10,458 bases of DNA from Piscirickettsiaceae bacterium (GTDB lineage Bacteria > Pseudomonadota > Gammaproteobacteria > Nitrosococcales > Methylophagaceae), in contig JABGUA010000163.1 in assembly GCA_018646825.1 (NCBI GenBank), forward strand, positions 1-10,458, read 5' to 3'. Numbering within the stretch: the first letter of the stretch is position 1; the number at the start of each line of letters is the position of its first letter. This document shows positions 1 to 6,581 of this stretch, piece after piece. Under the pieces are notes generated by a model that made no database searches, had not been told where the DNA came from, and saw only the letters and a program-made list of their open reading frames with translations. Both the position numbers and the translations under genes were made by a program.

Positions 1-725
1 CATCACTGATTTCAAAAGTAGCCTGTTTTGTTTCACCATTAACAGCCACTAAATTAGCCCCAAAATTAGTTTTTATACCATAGTCTTGAACAACTTTAGA
101 TAAAGCTTTTGCGAAGAATGGGATGCCAAACATAGCTGGACCGGCATTAAAAAAACTGAACATCAACCTGTTCGCTAGTGCCTTGTTGACGAAAACGGTC
201 AGCCGCCAAGTACATGATTTTTTGTGGCGCACCCGCACATTTAATGGGCATTGAGGGTTGTGTAAACAGGGCGCGACCAGAACTTAAGTTCTGCAATATT
301 TCCCAGGTATATTCAACGTGGTCAACAGAGTAATTGCAGCAGACGCCATTCTTACCTAGCCTATCAGAAAGCCCTTCAATTTTATCAAAATCAATTTGGA
401 GGCCGGGACAGACGACAAGGTAGTCATAGTCTAAAATTTGTCCTGATTGTAAAGTGATTTGATTCTGATCTGGTTGAAATGAAACAGCATATTCTTTAAC
501 CCACTTTATGGATGAATGAATTAAATCAACCTGATTTCTCGTCGCTTGTTTCAGAGTATATGCACCACCGCCCACAATAGTGAAACCAGGTTGGTAGTAA
601 TGTTTTTCAGAAGGCTCAACAAGCGTAATGTCGAGTGCTTTATTTTTACGACGCAAATTGTTCGCAACAGAGACACCAGCTGCACCGCCACCGACGATTA
701 GAATTGAAGTCTGTTGTTCTGCCAT
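1..725 (-). pseudogene. sqr: Sulfide:quinone oxidoreductase, frameshifted and cut by the window edge
   Basis: This is a flavoprotein of the SQR family, which oxidises sulfide at the membrane, passes electrons to quinone and yields persulfide. The first frame (725 to 147, 192 codons) has the FAD-binding glycine motif GGGAAG (residues 12-17). It also has a CAGAPQK motif with Cys163, which matches a redox cysteine of human-type SQR. The frame then stops at TAA straight after QFF, in a run of seven A on the plus strand (149-155). Removing one base restores an open frame to position 1 that reads NAGPAMFGIPFF and onward, as expected for the family. The gene is therefore one interrupted SQR, not a short protein. 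The rest, including the second redox cysteine, lies outside the window. The start ATG has only a weak ribosome site (GAGA). It lies 116 bp after the persulfide dioxygenase gene, with a hairpin between them. The break may be a true mutation, slippage-tolerant expression or a sequencing error. Confidence 0.85.
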
Positions 726-779
726 AGCGATTCTCGATAGTGAATGATGAAAAAGAACTAAGTGTCGATGTCTTACAAA

Positions 780-810
780 ATGACAGCATAGGCTCCTCCT
801 ATGCTGTCAT
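780..810 (-). terminator. Hairpin terminator or attenuator between the dioxygenase and SQR genes
   Basis: A perfect 13-bp stem (780-792 with 798-810) encloses a 5-base loop and is followed on the minus strand by TTTTGT. It begins about 31 bases after the persulfide dioxygenase stop and ends about 55 bases before the SQR start. The form is that of an intrinsic terminator with a short U tract. Since SQR lies downstream in the same direction with no obvious promoter of its own, it may act as a partial terminator that lowers SQR expression. It could also stabilise the 3' end of the upstream message. Confidence 0.6.
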
Positions 811-841
811 CTTTAAATAAAGTAGGGCTTATACGCCATAT

Positions 842-1540
842 TTAAGCTGATTGTATCAGCACACCACAATCACGGTTGGCTGGAACTGCAATATCAATTA
901 ATTTTGGGTAAGGTAGATTGAGATTATCCATAATCTCAATAAACTCTTCTTTTGTCTTATTGGCTAAACGTGGGTTACCAAGACGTTCCTGTGCAATATT
1001 GCTGACAAACTGACCCTTATAATCATGGCCTGGATAGACCAGCGTATCATCAGATAAGGTAAATAAGCGTTGTGTAATACTGTCATATTGTTGGCCAGCA
1101 TCACCGCCTTGAAAATCAGTGCGGCCACAGCCACCAATAAGTAGCGTGTCACCAGTGAAAATTCGATCACGCCATAAAAAGCAAACACTACCAGCAGTGT
1201 GGCCGGGTGTGCTAAGTGTTCTTATAGACTCAAACTCTGAAATCTCAAAGACATCACCACCTTCAATATGGATATCAGGGTTGTTAGCACCACATAAGGC
1301 ACTAACACCCGATTGGCAGCCTAACTCTTTTTTCAATAGGCCACTAGCCGTAACATGATCGGCATGCACATGCGTATCTAAGGCATATTTTAATGTCAAA
1401 TTATGCTCTTTTAACAAGGCAATATAGTCATCAATATCGGTGTTAACGGGATCAATTAATACCGCATTATTCGTTTTCATACATGCAATCAAATAGGTGT
1501 ATGTAAAGCTTTCCTCATGAAAGAGTTGTTTAAATAGCAT
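842..1540 (-). CDS. ETHE1-like persulfide dioxygenase (metallo-beta-lactamase fold)
   Basis: This is a 232-residue single-domain protein with the MBL fold of ETHE1-type sulfur dioxygenases. These use mononuclear Fe(II) and oxygen to oxidise glutathione persulfide to sulfite. Visible motifs are THVHADH (residues 56-62), the iron-ligand candidates His57, His114 (TPGHTAGS) and Asp131 (FTGDTLL), then GRTDFQGGDA (139-148) and YPGHDYKG (169-176). The GRTDFQ and GHDY signatures favour persulfide dioxygenase over glyoxalase II, which has a different pattern at these places. There is no signal peptide, so it is cytoplasmic. The length is normal and there is no rhodanese fusion. It starts with ATG, preceded by AGGAA at about 10 bases. 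It sits 52 bp after the Sco–peroxidase gene and before SQR, which supports a joint sulfide-to-sulfite route. Confidence 0.92.
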   Translation of the reverse strand: MLFKQLFHEESFTYTYLIACMKTNNAVLIDPVNTDIDDYIALLKEHNLTLKYALDTHVHADHVTASGLLKKELGCQSGVSALCGANNPDIHIEGGDVFEISEFESIRTLSTPGHTAGSVCFLWRDRIFTGDTLLIGGCGRTDFQGGDAGQQYDSITQRLFTLSDDTLVYPGHDYKGQFVSNIAQERLGNPRLANKTKEEFIEIMDNLNLPYPKLIDIAVPANRDCGVLIQSA

Positions 1541-1592
1541 AGTGGAACATTCCTAAATAACTAAAATCTTGTTTACCTATATACGATAACGA

Positions 1593-3620
1593 TTAATGGT
1601 CGTAATTTGTATCACCAACAGGGGTTGCAAAGGCATCAGAAATAATTTCTTCGATGTTGTCACCCGTCAATGTTTTCAAAAAGGCAATCAGGTCACTAGA
1701 TTCTTCTTCGGTTAACCCTAATGGTTTAATGATTGGCGATTGGGTAACATTTGGGAAGTTACTTTCATTTTTAGGAAAACCACCTTGGTTGTAATAAGCA
1801 ATCACACTTTCTAAATCAGGCATTGAACCGTCATGCATATAAGGTGCAGTCAAAGCAATGTTTCGTAATGACGATGTACGGTATTTCCAACGGTCATCAG
1901 GATCTTGTGTAACCTCGTAATAACCAACATCGCCTATTTTGGTGGTATAAGCATTTTTCATTGACGTTTTCACATCAATAAAGACACCTGGTGCAATTAA
2001 CATCCGCTCTGTCTCAGGCTCTTTACCCATGGCAATCTGGAAACCGAGGCCAGTGTTATGAAGCCCATTGTCTGTGAATAGAGCCGTCTTTTCACCAACA
2101 GAATGACAAGCAATACAATTAGCTTTGCCAGAGAATACGTTGAAACCACGTATTGCTTCATCAGAAATGGCATCTTCTTCTTTAGCGAAATACCAACGGT
2201 CAAAAGCAGAGTTTCCTGAGACCAAAACACGTTCATAACTAGCAATAGCTTGTGCGATCGTCATGATATCAGCATCTTTACCATCAAAGGCTGCTTCAAA
2301 CAACCCATCGTAATCCGGCATGCCTTGGACTTTCTCAATAACTTGACCAATAGACCTCATAGCCATTTTGTTGTGACCAACTAATGGGCTCCAAACGTGG
2401 TTTTCCAATGACGTTTCGCGACCATCTAAAAATAACTTAGTTAAATAAGCCGTGTTGTACAAAGTAGGCGCATTACGTCGATTAATGCGGCCTTCATACC
2501 CAACCGATTTTTCTAGTTCATTGCTGGTGTAGCCTTGTTCAGCGATATGACACATAGCACATGAGAAGGTATCGTTTAAGGATAAACGACGGTCAAAAAA
2601 CAGCTTTTTACCAAGCTCTATTTTTTCAACAGTGATTGGGTTGTTGGCTGGAACTGGAATCTTAGGTAGGCCCAGTGGTGGCGTATCAATGACACGAATC
2701 AGATCTGATGTCTCGCCCACGCGAGCTGAGATAGCACGCGAGTTAGATTGATATCCTTCAGAATTTAAACCCTTTTTGCTGTCACTGGAGCCAGAGAGAA
2801 TAGCTGCATTATCAGGCCTGAACTCATTGTATGTCACACCTTCTTCAGGTTCCATGAGGCCATCTTCAATCATCAATGTTTTTACGTCATTGAGTAAGAT
2901 ATCAGGGTGTAAGAATGACACACTGTAAATATTGCGAATTTTGAATTCAGGATCAATCAAGTAAACGCGTAAAATATGCGAAAAATTCTCTGATTGCGTA
3001 CCATCTTCATTGACTTGGTTTTGAATTGTTTGATCATAGTCATCAAGAATTGGCATTAGGCTCTCGACCGATTCTGCGGTGAGGTAGGTAAGCGGGAGTT
3101 CATCTTTTTTCATTGCAGACATATCATGACCTTCATGGCCTGCCATATCATGCATACTATGATCTTCACCGAGAAGGGCTTTGAGTACCTCTGGCGTATC
3201 ATTCTCAGGGTCAAAGCTCATACTGATTAACTGAACATTGTCAGCGACGACAGGTATCTTTGCACCATCATTTTGAATACGATTAAAAACTAAATGAGAG
3301 AGTGGGCAACCGTTAACATCTGGGCAGCTAAGATAAATAAAGCTAAGGAAAGTGTATTTACCTTCGAACAAGTCGTGATAGTTGACATATTCGCCATCTG
3401 CATTAAGTACTTTGGCATCCTTAGCCTCACCAAAAGCAGGCAACCTATAACTTCCAGGAGCGGGCGGCGTATATTTTAGTGCACCATAACCTGGTGCGAG
3501 TAGTTCAACTTGTTGTGGTCTTTCTGCAGCCGGAATTTCTTTGTCTGTTTCAGCAAAGCTATAACTGGTAAAGAGGCCAAAGGATAAAAGGAAAGCTACC
3601 TTTAAACCAGAATATCTCAT
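1593..3620 (-). CDS. Fusion of a Sco-like domain and a MauG-type di-haem cytochrome c peroxidase
   Basis: This is a 675-residue exported protein. Residues 1-23 form a signal peptide ending near SYSFA, so it is periplasmic. Residues about 60-260 are a Sco/thioredoxin-like domain with a cysteine pair Cys99 and Cys105 (CPDVNGC) and a conserved His215. The pair is spaced CX5C, not the usual Sco CX3C. A His/Met-rich insert (about residues 154-170, HSMHDMAGHEGHDM) could bind copper. Residues about 310-655 are a bacterial cytochrome c peroxidase/MauG domain with two haem c sites, CAMCH (354-358) and CIACH (502-506), and the PYMHDGS motif near 593-599. The ATG at 3620 is chosen because GAGGAG lies 7 bases before it; a TTG start 15 bases upstream overlaps that site. 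The Sco part may deliver copper or exchange thiols, and the haem part may reduce peroxide or oxidise a protein partner. The role within the sulfide genes is inferred. The domain calls are firm; the substrate is unknown. Confidence 0.9.
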   Translation of the reverse strand: MRYSGLKVAFLLSFGLFTSYSFAETDKEIPAAERPQQVELLAPGYGALKYTPPAPGSYRLPAFGEAKDAKVLNADGEYVNYHDLFEGKYTFLSFIYLSCPDVNGCPLSHLVFNRIQNDGAKIPVVADNVQLISMSFDPENDTPEVLKALLGEDHSMHDMAGHEGHDMSAMKKDELPLTYLTAESVESLMPILDDYDQTIQNQVNEDGTQSENFSHILRVYLIDPEFKIRNIYSVSFLHPDILLNDVKTLMIEDGLMEPEEGVTYNEFRPDNAAILSGSSDSKKGLNSEGYQSNSRAISARVGETSDLIRVIDTPPLGLPKIPVPANNPITVEKIELGKKLFFDRRLSLNDTFSCAMCHIAEQGYTSNELEKSVGYEGRINRRNAPTLYNTAYLTKLFLDGRETSLENHVWSPLVGHNKMAMRSIGQVIEKVQGMPDYDGLFEAAFDGKDADIMTIAQAIASYERVLVSGNSAFDRWYFAKEEDAISDEAIRGFNVFSGKANCIACHSVGEKTALFTDNGLHNTGLGFQIAMGKEPETERMLIAPGVFIDVKTSMKNAYTTKIGDVGYYEVTQDPDDRWKYRTSSLRNIALTAPYMHDGSMPDLESVIAYYNQGGFPKNESNFPNVTQSPIIKPLGLTEEESSDLIAFLKTLTGDNIEEIISDAFATPVGDTNYDH

Positions 3621-3627
3621 TTTCAAA

Positions 3628-3633
3628 CTCCTC
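3628..3633 (-). promoter_or_regulatory. Ribosome binding site that sets the start of the fusion gene
   Basis: GAGGAG on the minus strand lies 7 bases before the ATG at 3620. It overlaps the alternative TTG start at 3635, which therefore cannot use it. This decides for the 675-residue form, whose N-terminus is also a cleaner signal peptide. Confidence 0.8.
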
Positions 3634-3686
3634 AAATCTTACTAGATGTTGGCAATTAATATAATCAACTATTTTAACACTTTTTA

Positions 3687-3692
3687 ATTATA
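3687..3692 (-). promoter_or_regulatory. Candidate -10 element for the Sco–peroxidase/dioxygenase/SQR operon
   Basis: A consensus TATAAT on the minus strand would start transcription near 3680, giving a leader of about 60 bases before the ATG at 3620. No good -35 lies 16-18 bases upstream; the nearest are GTGATT or TGTGAT, which match poorly. That would fit an activator-dependent promoter, but the region is AT-rich and the element could be chance. Confidence 0.35.
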
Positions 3693-3896
3693 CCATTTGG
3701 TCCTGTTTAAATCACATACTCATAATGACAACAAGAATTACTGTTTCATTCCATACTGACTGAAAATATTACTCGAATATTAGAATTAAAAAATGATTGT
3801 ATTAAATTAAATCAGAAATTAAGAGCCGAAGGTGTCATCAAAAACCACTTTTCAGAGCAAATAAAAAGTGAGCGATATTTGGGGTTTCAACTAGGA

Positions 3897-3930
3897 GTGA
3901 GTGCAACCAAAGCCATGGGGTTGCACTCAC
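3897..3930. repeat. 12-bp perfect inverted repeat in the cysB–operon gap
   Basis: GTGAGTGCAACC (3897-3908) and GGTTGCACTCAC (3919-3930) form a 12-bp stem with a 10-base loop. Neither strand has a proper T tract directly after it; the plus strand has only GGTGAGCTTTT. It is therefore not a clear terminator. It could be an operator, an RNA hairpin or a relic of a mobile element. Confidence 0.6.
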
Positions 3931-4059
3931 GGTGAGCTTTTGAAGATCGGCAGACTCAATGTGTTAGAGACAAGTTGAGAGGCACCGCTTCATTTTGCCA
4001 TGGCTCAAAATAGTGCAATAAAAAGATAAGGATTGCGTTTTGGAGGAGGTAAACAACAA

Positions 4060-4088
4060 TCAATATATAATTATTGAATATCAATATA
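4060..4088. repeat. Cluster of TCAATA/TATTGA half-sites
   Basis: TCAATA (4060-4065) and TATTGA (4072-4077) are inverted around a central TATAAT, and TCAATATA recurs at 4081-4088. The two direct copies are 21 bp apart, which is two helical turns. This arrangement is typical of a regulator binding site, but the stretch is very AT-rich, so chance is a real alternative. Confidence 0.3.
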
Positions 4089-4310
4089 ACAAAAAAGTAT
4101 AATAAAGTGTAGCTGTAGAGTGAATTTTTTATGTATCAAACTATAGACACAATAGTTCTGAGTTAAATTTAGGATGAAAGCAAAGATTTTGGACCTACAC
4201 GAGACGACCAACTTTATCTCCTATTCGCTATGTTAGGAGGTAAGACTTTTTGATGGAAAAGAGCTAGAACTCACTCAGATAAAACGAGAATATACGATTA
4301 GTAGGGAAAG

Positions 4311-5261
4311 CTATTTTGGTGACTTGATTGTTTTATTAGGATGATGAGGTTGTCGACTATCAATGACCTTACGTGTTAAATGTGGTGCGAAGCACTCGAT
4401 GAAAGCGTAGCTATAGGCACGTAAATAACTATCAGAGCGGTAGCCGAGCAAAGTTGTACTAGGGTGAAAAAGGTGGCTGGCATCAATAGCTTGTAATGGT
4501 AAATCTTTGATTGGGTTGAACGCCATTGAAGCAATAATACCAATGCCTAACCCCATTTCGACGTAAGTTTTAATGACATCGGCATCAGTGGCAGTAAAGA
4601 CAATATTCGGCGTTAAACTCTTTTCTATAAATGCTCTGTCCTGCATGGCACGCCCAGTAATATCTTTCATGTAGGTCACAATGGGATATTCGGCAACCTG
4701 TTCTAATGTGATTTCTTTTTCAAATAGCAAGGGATGATTAGCAGGAACAATAATAGAACGATTCCAGTTATAACAAGGCAAAACAGAAAGGTGCTTAGAT
4801 TTTGCAATCGCCTCTGTTGCAATCACGATATCGAGTTCCCCAACCTCAGTCATTTTTGTGATTTCACTCGGGGTGCCCTGCACCATTCGAAGGTGAATGT
4901 TCGGAAAGAGTTGAGTAAAAGCTTTTATAGCAGGAGCAAGTGCGTAGCGTGCTTGTGTATGCGTCGTCCCGATAGAAAGGGTTCCGGAGTGGTCATCACG
5001 ACTGTCTTCAGCCAGTTTATGAATATTGTCAACGTCGAGTAAGACCCTGTCTGCCAATGCCAAGACGGACTGACCAAATGGCGTCAAGTTGAGCAACCTT
5101 TTACCGTGGCGTTCAAAAATTTTTAATCCAAGTTCTTCTTCAAGTAATTGAACTTGATTGCTAACCCCAGGTTGAGAGGTGTTGATGGCTTTAGCAGCAG
5201 CGGACACGCTAAAATTGTGTCGGGCGATTTCTTGGACATAAAGAAGTTGGCGAATCTGCAT
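4311..5261 (-). CDS. cysB: CysB-type LysR regulator of sulfur assimilation
   Basis: This 316-residue protein lines up with enterobacterial CysB along its whole length. Residues 1-60 form the winged helix-turn-helix (AAAKAINTSQPGVSNQV around 21-37). The rest is the two-lobed effector domain. The residues that bind sulfate in Klebsiella CysB are all kept at the same numbers: Thr100, Thr102 and Gln103 in TTHTQARYALAP, Thr149 and Thr202. FTATDADVIKTYVEMGLG (222-239) and the C-terminal FAPHLTRKVID (291-301) are also typical. CysB activates cysteine biosynthesis and sulfur-source genes in response to N-acetylserine or O-acetylserine, and sulfide and thiosulfate oppose this. The ATG lacks a good ribosome site. 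The gene lies upstream of, and in the same direction as, the sulfide operon, about 690 bp away, so it could act on that operon. This is inference. Confidence 0.95.
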   Translation of the reverse strand: MQIRQLLYVQEIARHNFSVSAAAKAINTSQPGVSNQVQLLEEELGLKIFERHGKRLLNLTPFGQSVLALADRVLLDVDNIHKLAEDSRDDHSGTLSIGTTHTQARYALAPAIKAFTQLFPNIHLRMVQGTPSEITKMTEVGELDIVIATEAIAKSKHLSVLPCYNWNRSIIVPANHPLLFEKEITLEQVAEYPIVTYMKDITGRAMQDRAFIEKSLTPNIVFTATDADVIKTYVEMGLGIGIIASMAFNPIKDLPLQAIDASHLFHPSTTLLGYRSDSYLRAYSYAFIECFAPHLTRKVIDSRQPHHPNKTIKSPK

Positions 5262-5309
5262 TATCAGTAAGGCTCTTTCATCAAAAAAATAGGCGCTATA
5301 TAAGAAATA

Positions 5310-5346
5310 ATTATAAAGTATTAACTATACAGATGAAGTTAGTATA
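5310..5346 (-). promoter_or_regulatory. Candidate cysB promoter with a LysR-type operator
   Basis: On the minus strand TATAAT (5315-5310) would start transcription near 5302, about 40 bases before cysB. The -35 region is weak (TTCATC). Over and upstream of it lie two overlapping inverted repeats: TAACT-N10-AGTTA (5322-5341) and TATAC/GTATA (5326-5330 and 5342-5346). A dyad overlapping the -35 box is the usual layout for self-repression by a LysR protein. Binding by CysB is inferred, since its target sequence is loose. Confidence 0.4.
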
Positions 5347-5370
5347 AATACTAGTTTTGGGAAAGTGACT

Positions 5371-5393
5371 GAAGAAAGAATCTGACTGTCAGA
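5371..5393 (-). terminator. Weak hairpin terminator after the DNA glycosylase gene
   Basis: On the minus strand TCTGA-CAG-TCAGA (5393-5381) forms a short hairpin followed by TTCTTTCTTC. It begins about 20 bases after the glycosylase stop. The stem is only 5-6 bp and the T tract is interrupted, so termination may be inefficient. Confidence 0.3.
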
Positions 5394-5413
5394 CCCTTAA
5401 AATTAGGGAGTAA

Positions 5414-5944
5414 TTAAACAACAATAGGAATGAAAGCCGCTTTCCAGCATGCTAGTTTTTGCTCAAAAGACTGAGACGCATGAGCAGGGCTGGTGGAGGG
5501 GAGGCGTTGTAAGGTGAATGAGGAACGCTGAACTTCAGTCAACAGAGGCAAGGCTTGTCGAAAAACAGCTTCAGCTTTAGCACCATTGAAATAAATAGCT
5601 GAAATACTGCTGTACTGTTGAAAAAGTGCCTTAAAGTCATTGAGAACCATGGTGGCATTATCAATATTAGTGTCTAAGCTACCTGGGCGATGGCAGGCTC
5701 GTAGCACGTCCCAAACAGCGACACCTGATTGTGTCAATAAATCGCAGCGATCTTCATATGTTAGGTTGACATCGAAATTAAACAAAGAAGCCATAATAGG
5801 CCAAAATGTGTTGCGAGGGTGTGCATAGTACTGTTGTTTAGCTAATGATTGGACTCCAGGCATTGAGCCTAAAATTAAAGCGCGGGGTGCGCCTTCAATT
5901 ATGGGTGGGAATCCCGCATCTATCGTTAATACCTTGTCAGTCAT
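5414..5944 (-). CDS. Hypoxanthine (deoxyinosine)-DNA glycosylase, UDG superfamily family 6
   Basis: This 176-residue protein of the uracil-DNA glycosylase fold would excise hypoxanthine, the product of adenine deamination, and start base excision repair. Family marks are LILGSMPG (23-30), YYAHPRNTFWPIM (39-51), VAVWDVLRACHRPGSLD (75-91), FNGAKA (119-124) and LPSTSPAHA (148-156). These fit the DNA-deoxyinosine glycosylase group better than E. coli Mug, whose motifs differ. The ATG at 5944 is preferred: it comes two bases after the stop of the DUF3465 gene, which suggests translational coupling. A TTG at 5980 would give a 12-residue extension with no domain support. No close ribosome site is visible, which also fits coupling. 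No signal peptide; cytoplasmic. Confidence 0.85.
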   Translation of the reverse strand: MTDKVLTIDAGFPPIIEGAPRALILGSMPGVQSLAKQQYYAHPRNTFWPIMASLFNFDVNLTYEDRCDLLTQSGVAVWDVLRACHRPGSLDTNIDNATMVLNDFKALFQQYSSISAIYFNGAKAEAVFRQALPLLTEVQRSSFTLQRLPSTSPAHASQSFEQKLACWKAAFIPIVV

Positions 5945-5946
5945 TA

Positions 5947-6387
5947 TCACTGATAACGCTTGCCTTGATAGTCGATCCAACCGCCCACGTGTCGACCACT
6001 AGGATCATGATGGGTCCAATGTAAAACACCCCCTTTTCGATTCCATTCATATTCTCCATAGAGTCTTATTCTATCGTCTTGTCGTAGGTGTTTAATCCGT
6101 GGGGCGAGATCAATATTATGTGCAATGAGGAGTGTTAATCCGCTATCCGTTTTCACAATAAACTTCTGATGGCGAGTTCCCTCGTCATCATCGGGTAATA
6201 ACTTAATGACAGATCCATTCACTTCAACTTGGACATCGCTACGTTGTTGATCATAAGCTGCTTCGACTGAAAAAGGTATCGGGTTCTGTGCCGCTTTTTC
6301 TGGGTCAAAATGGCTCGCAGCATAGCCAACGACGATAAAAGCAATCAGCAATAAAAAACGTTGTTGTTGTCGAGAAGATTTAAACAT
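5947..6387 (-). CDS. DUF3465 family protein, membrane anchored or exported
   Basis: This 146-residue protein has no assigned reaction. Residues about 10-25 (RFLLLIAFIVVGYAAS) form one hydrophobic segment after a basic start, so it is anchored in the inner membrane or exported, with the main domain outside the cytoplasm. The domain (about 48-146) is beta-rich, with HQKFIVKTDSGLTLLIAHNIDLAP and a C-terminal GGVLHWTHHDPSGRHVGGWI signature (119-138) typical of DUF3465. It resembles small OB-like folds, which is an inference. The start is well supported by AGGTG about four bases before ATG. The gene lies two bases upstream of the glycosylase gene, so the two are probably co-expressed. No functional link between them is evident. 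Confidence 0.8.
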   Translation of the reverse strand: MFKSSRQQQRFLLLIAFIVVGYAASHFDPEKAAQNPIPFSVEAAYDQQRSDVQVEVNGSVIKLLPDDDEGTRHQKFIVKTDSGLTLLIAHNIDLAPRIKHLRQDDRIRLYGEYEWNRKGGVLHWTHHDPSGRHVGGWIDYQGKRYQ

Positions 6388-6493
6388 AGGTCACCTGACG
6401 AATTTTTTGATAACGCTCACTCGCTTTTTCTACATAATGAGTAAGGAATTGTGAATTAGTGCTAAGTACGTCACTAAATCTATTTTCCATCAT
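6380..6493 (-). CDS. Possible 37-residue small ORF upstream of the DUF3465 gene
   Basis: This frame starts with two ATG codons (6493 and 6490) and ends in TAA overlapping the DUF3465 start (TATGTTTAA). Its product is charged and largely helical in look, ending YVEKASERYQKIRQ plus five residues. The same frame is open without a stop back to 6590 but has no further ATG. A TTG at 6520 is the only other candidate start. There is no ribosome site before the ATG. A weak minus-strand promoter (GGGACA, 17 bases, TATATT) would place the RNA start close to it, making the message nearly leaderless. It could be a leader peptide coupled to DUF3465, or just a chance frame. No relative is recognised. Confidence 0.3.
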   Translation of the reverse strand: MMENRFSDVLSTNSQFLTHYVEKASERYQKIRQVTYV

Positions 6494-6513
6494 ACGAGCT
6501 AGAGTAATATAAT
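6484..6513 (+). promoter_or_regulatory. Candidate apaH promoter
   Basis: TTTCCA (6484-6489), an 18-base spacer and a perfect TATAAT (6508-6513) form a plausible sigma-70 promoter. The RNA would start near 6520, about 60 bases before the apaH ATG. It overlaps the possible small ORF on the other strand and a weaker divergent promoter. Confidence 0.4.
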
Positions 6514-6581
6514 CAAACAAACCATTTTTGTCCCGATATCTTGGTACAAAAAAGGAAATATATTTAAGTTGGGGAAAGTAG

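Larger units (their letters stand above)
3621..4310. other. Gene-free region between cysB and the sulfide operon
   Basis: These about 690 bp are AT-rich. No open frame of useful length has a start and ribosome site in either direction. The region holds the ribosome site and candidate -10 of the downstream operon, a 12-bp inverted repeat (3897-3930) and a cluster of short inverted and direct repeats (4060-4088). Two strong Shine-Dalgarno-like sequences on the plus strand (GGAGGAGGT near 4042-4050 and TTAGGAGGT near 4233-4241) are not followed by real genes. The second precedes only a four-codon frame. Decayed sequence or a non-coding RNA is possible; neither is shown. Confidence 0.6.

Noticed and set aside
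964..1358. Short frames on both strands inside the persulfide dioxygenase gene.
   Set aside because: They are out-of-frame or antisense readings of a gene with complete family motifs.
3621..3635. TTG start at 3635 giving a 680-residue Sco–peroxidase fusion.
   Set aside because: The TTG overlaps the GAGGAG ribosome site of the ATG at 3620 and has none of its own; the ATG form has a clean signal peptide.
4174..4325. Plus-strand frame from ATG 4174 that looks protein-like on both sides of an internal TAG.
   Set aside because: It has only 20 codons before the stop, runs into the cysB 3' end in antisense, and resembles no known protein.
5945..5980. TTG start at 5980 for the DNA glycosylase, overlapping the DUF3465 gene by 34 bases.
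   Set aside because: The 12 added residues match no domain, while the ATG at 5944 lies two bases after the upstream stop and fits coupling.
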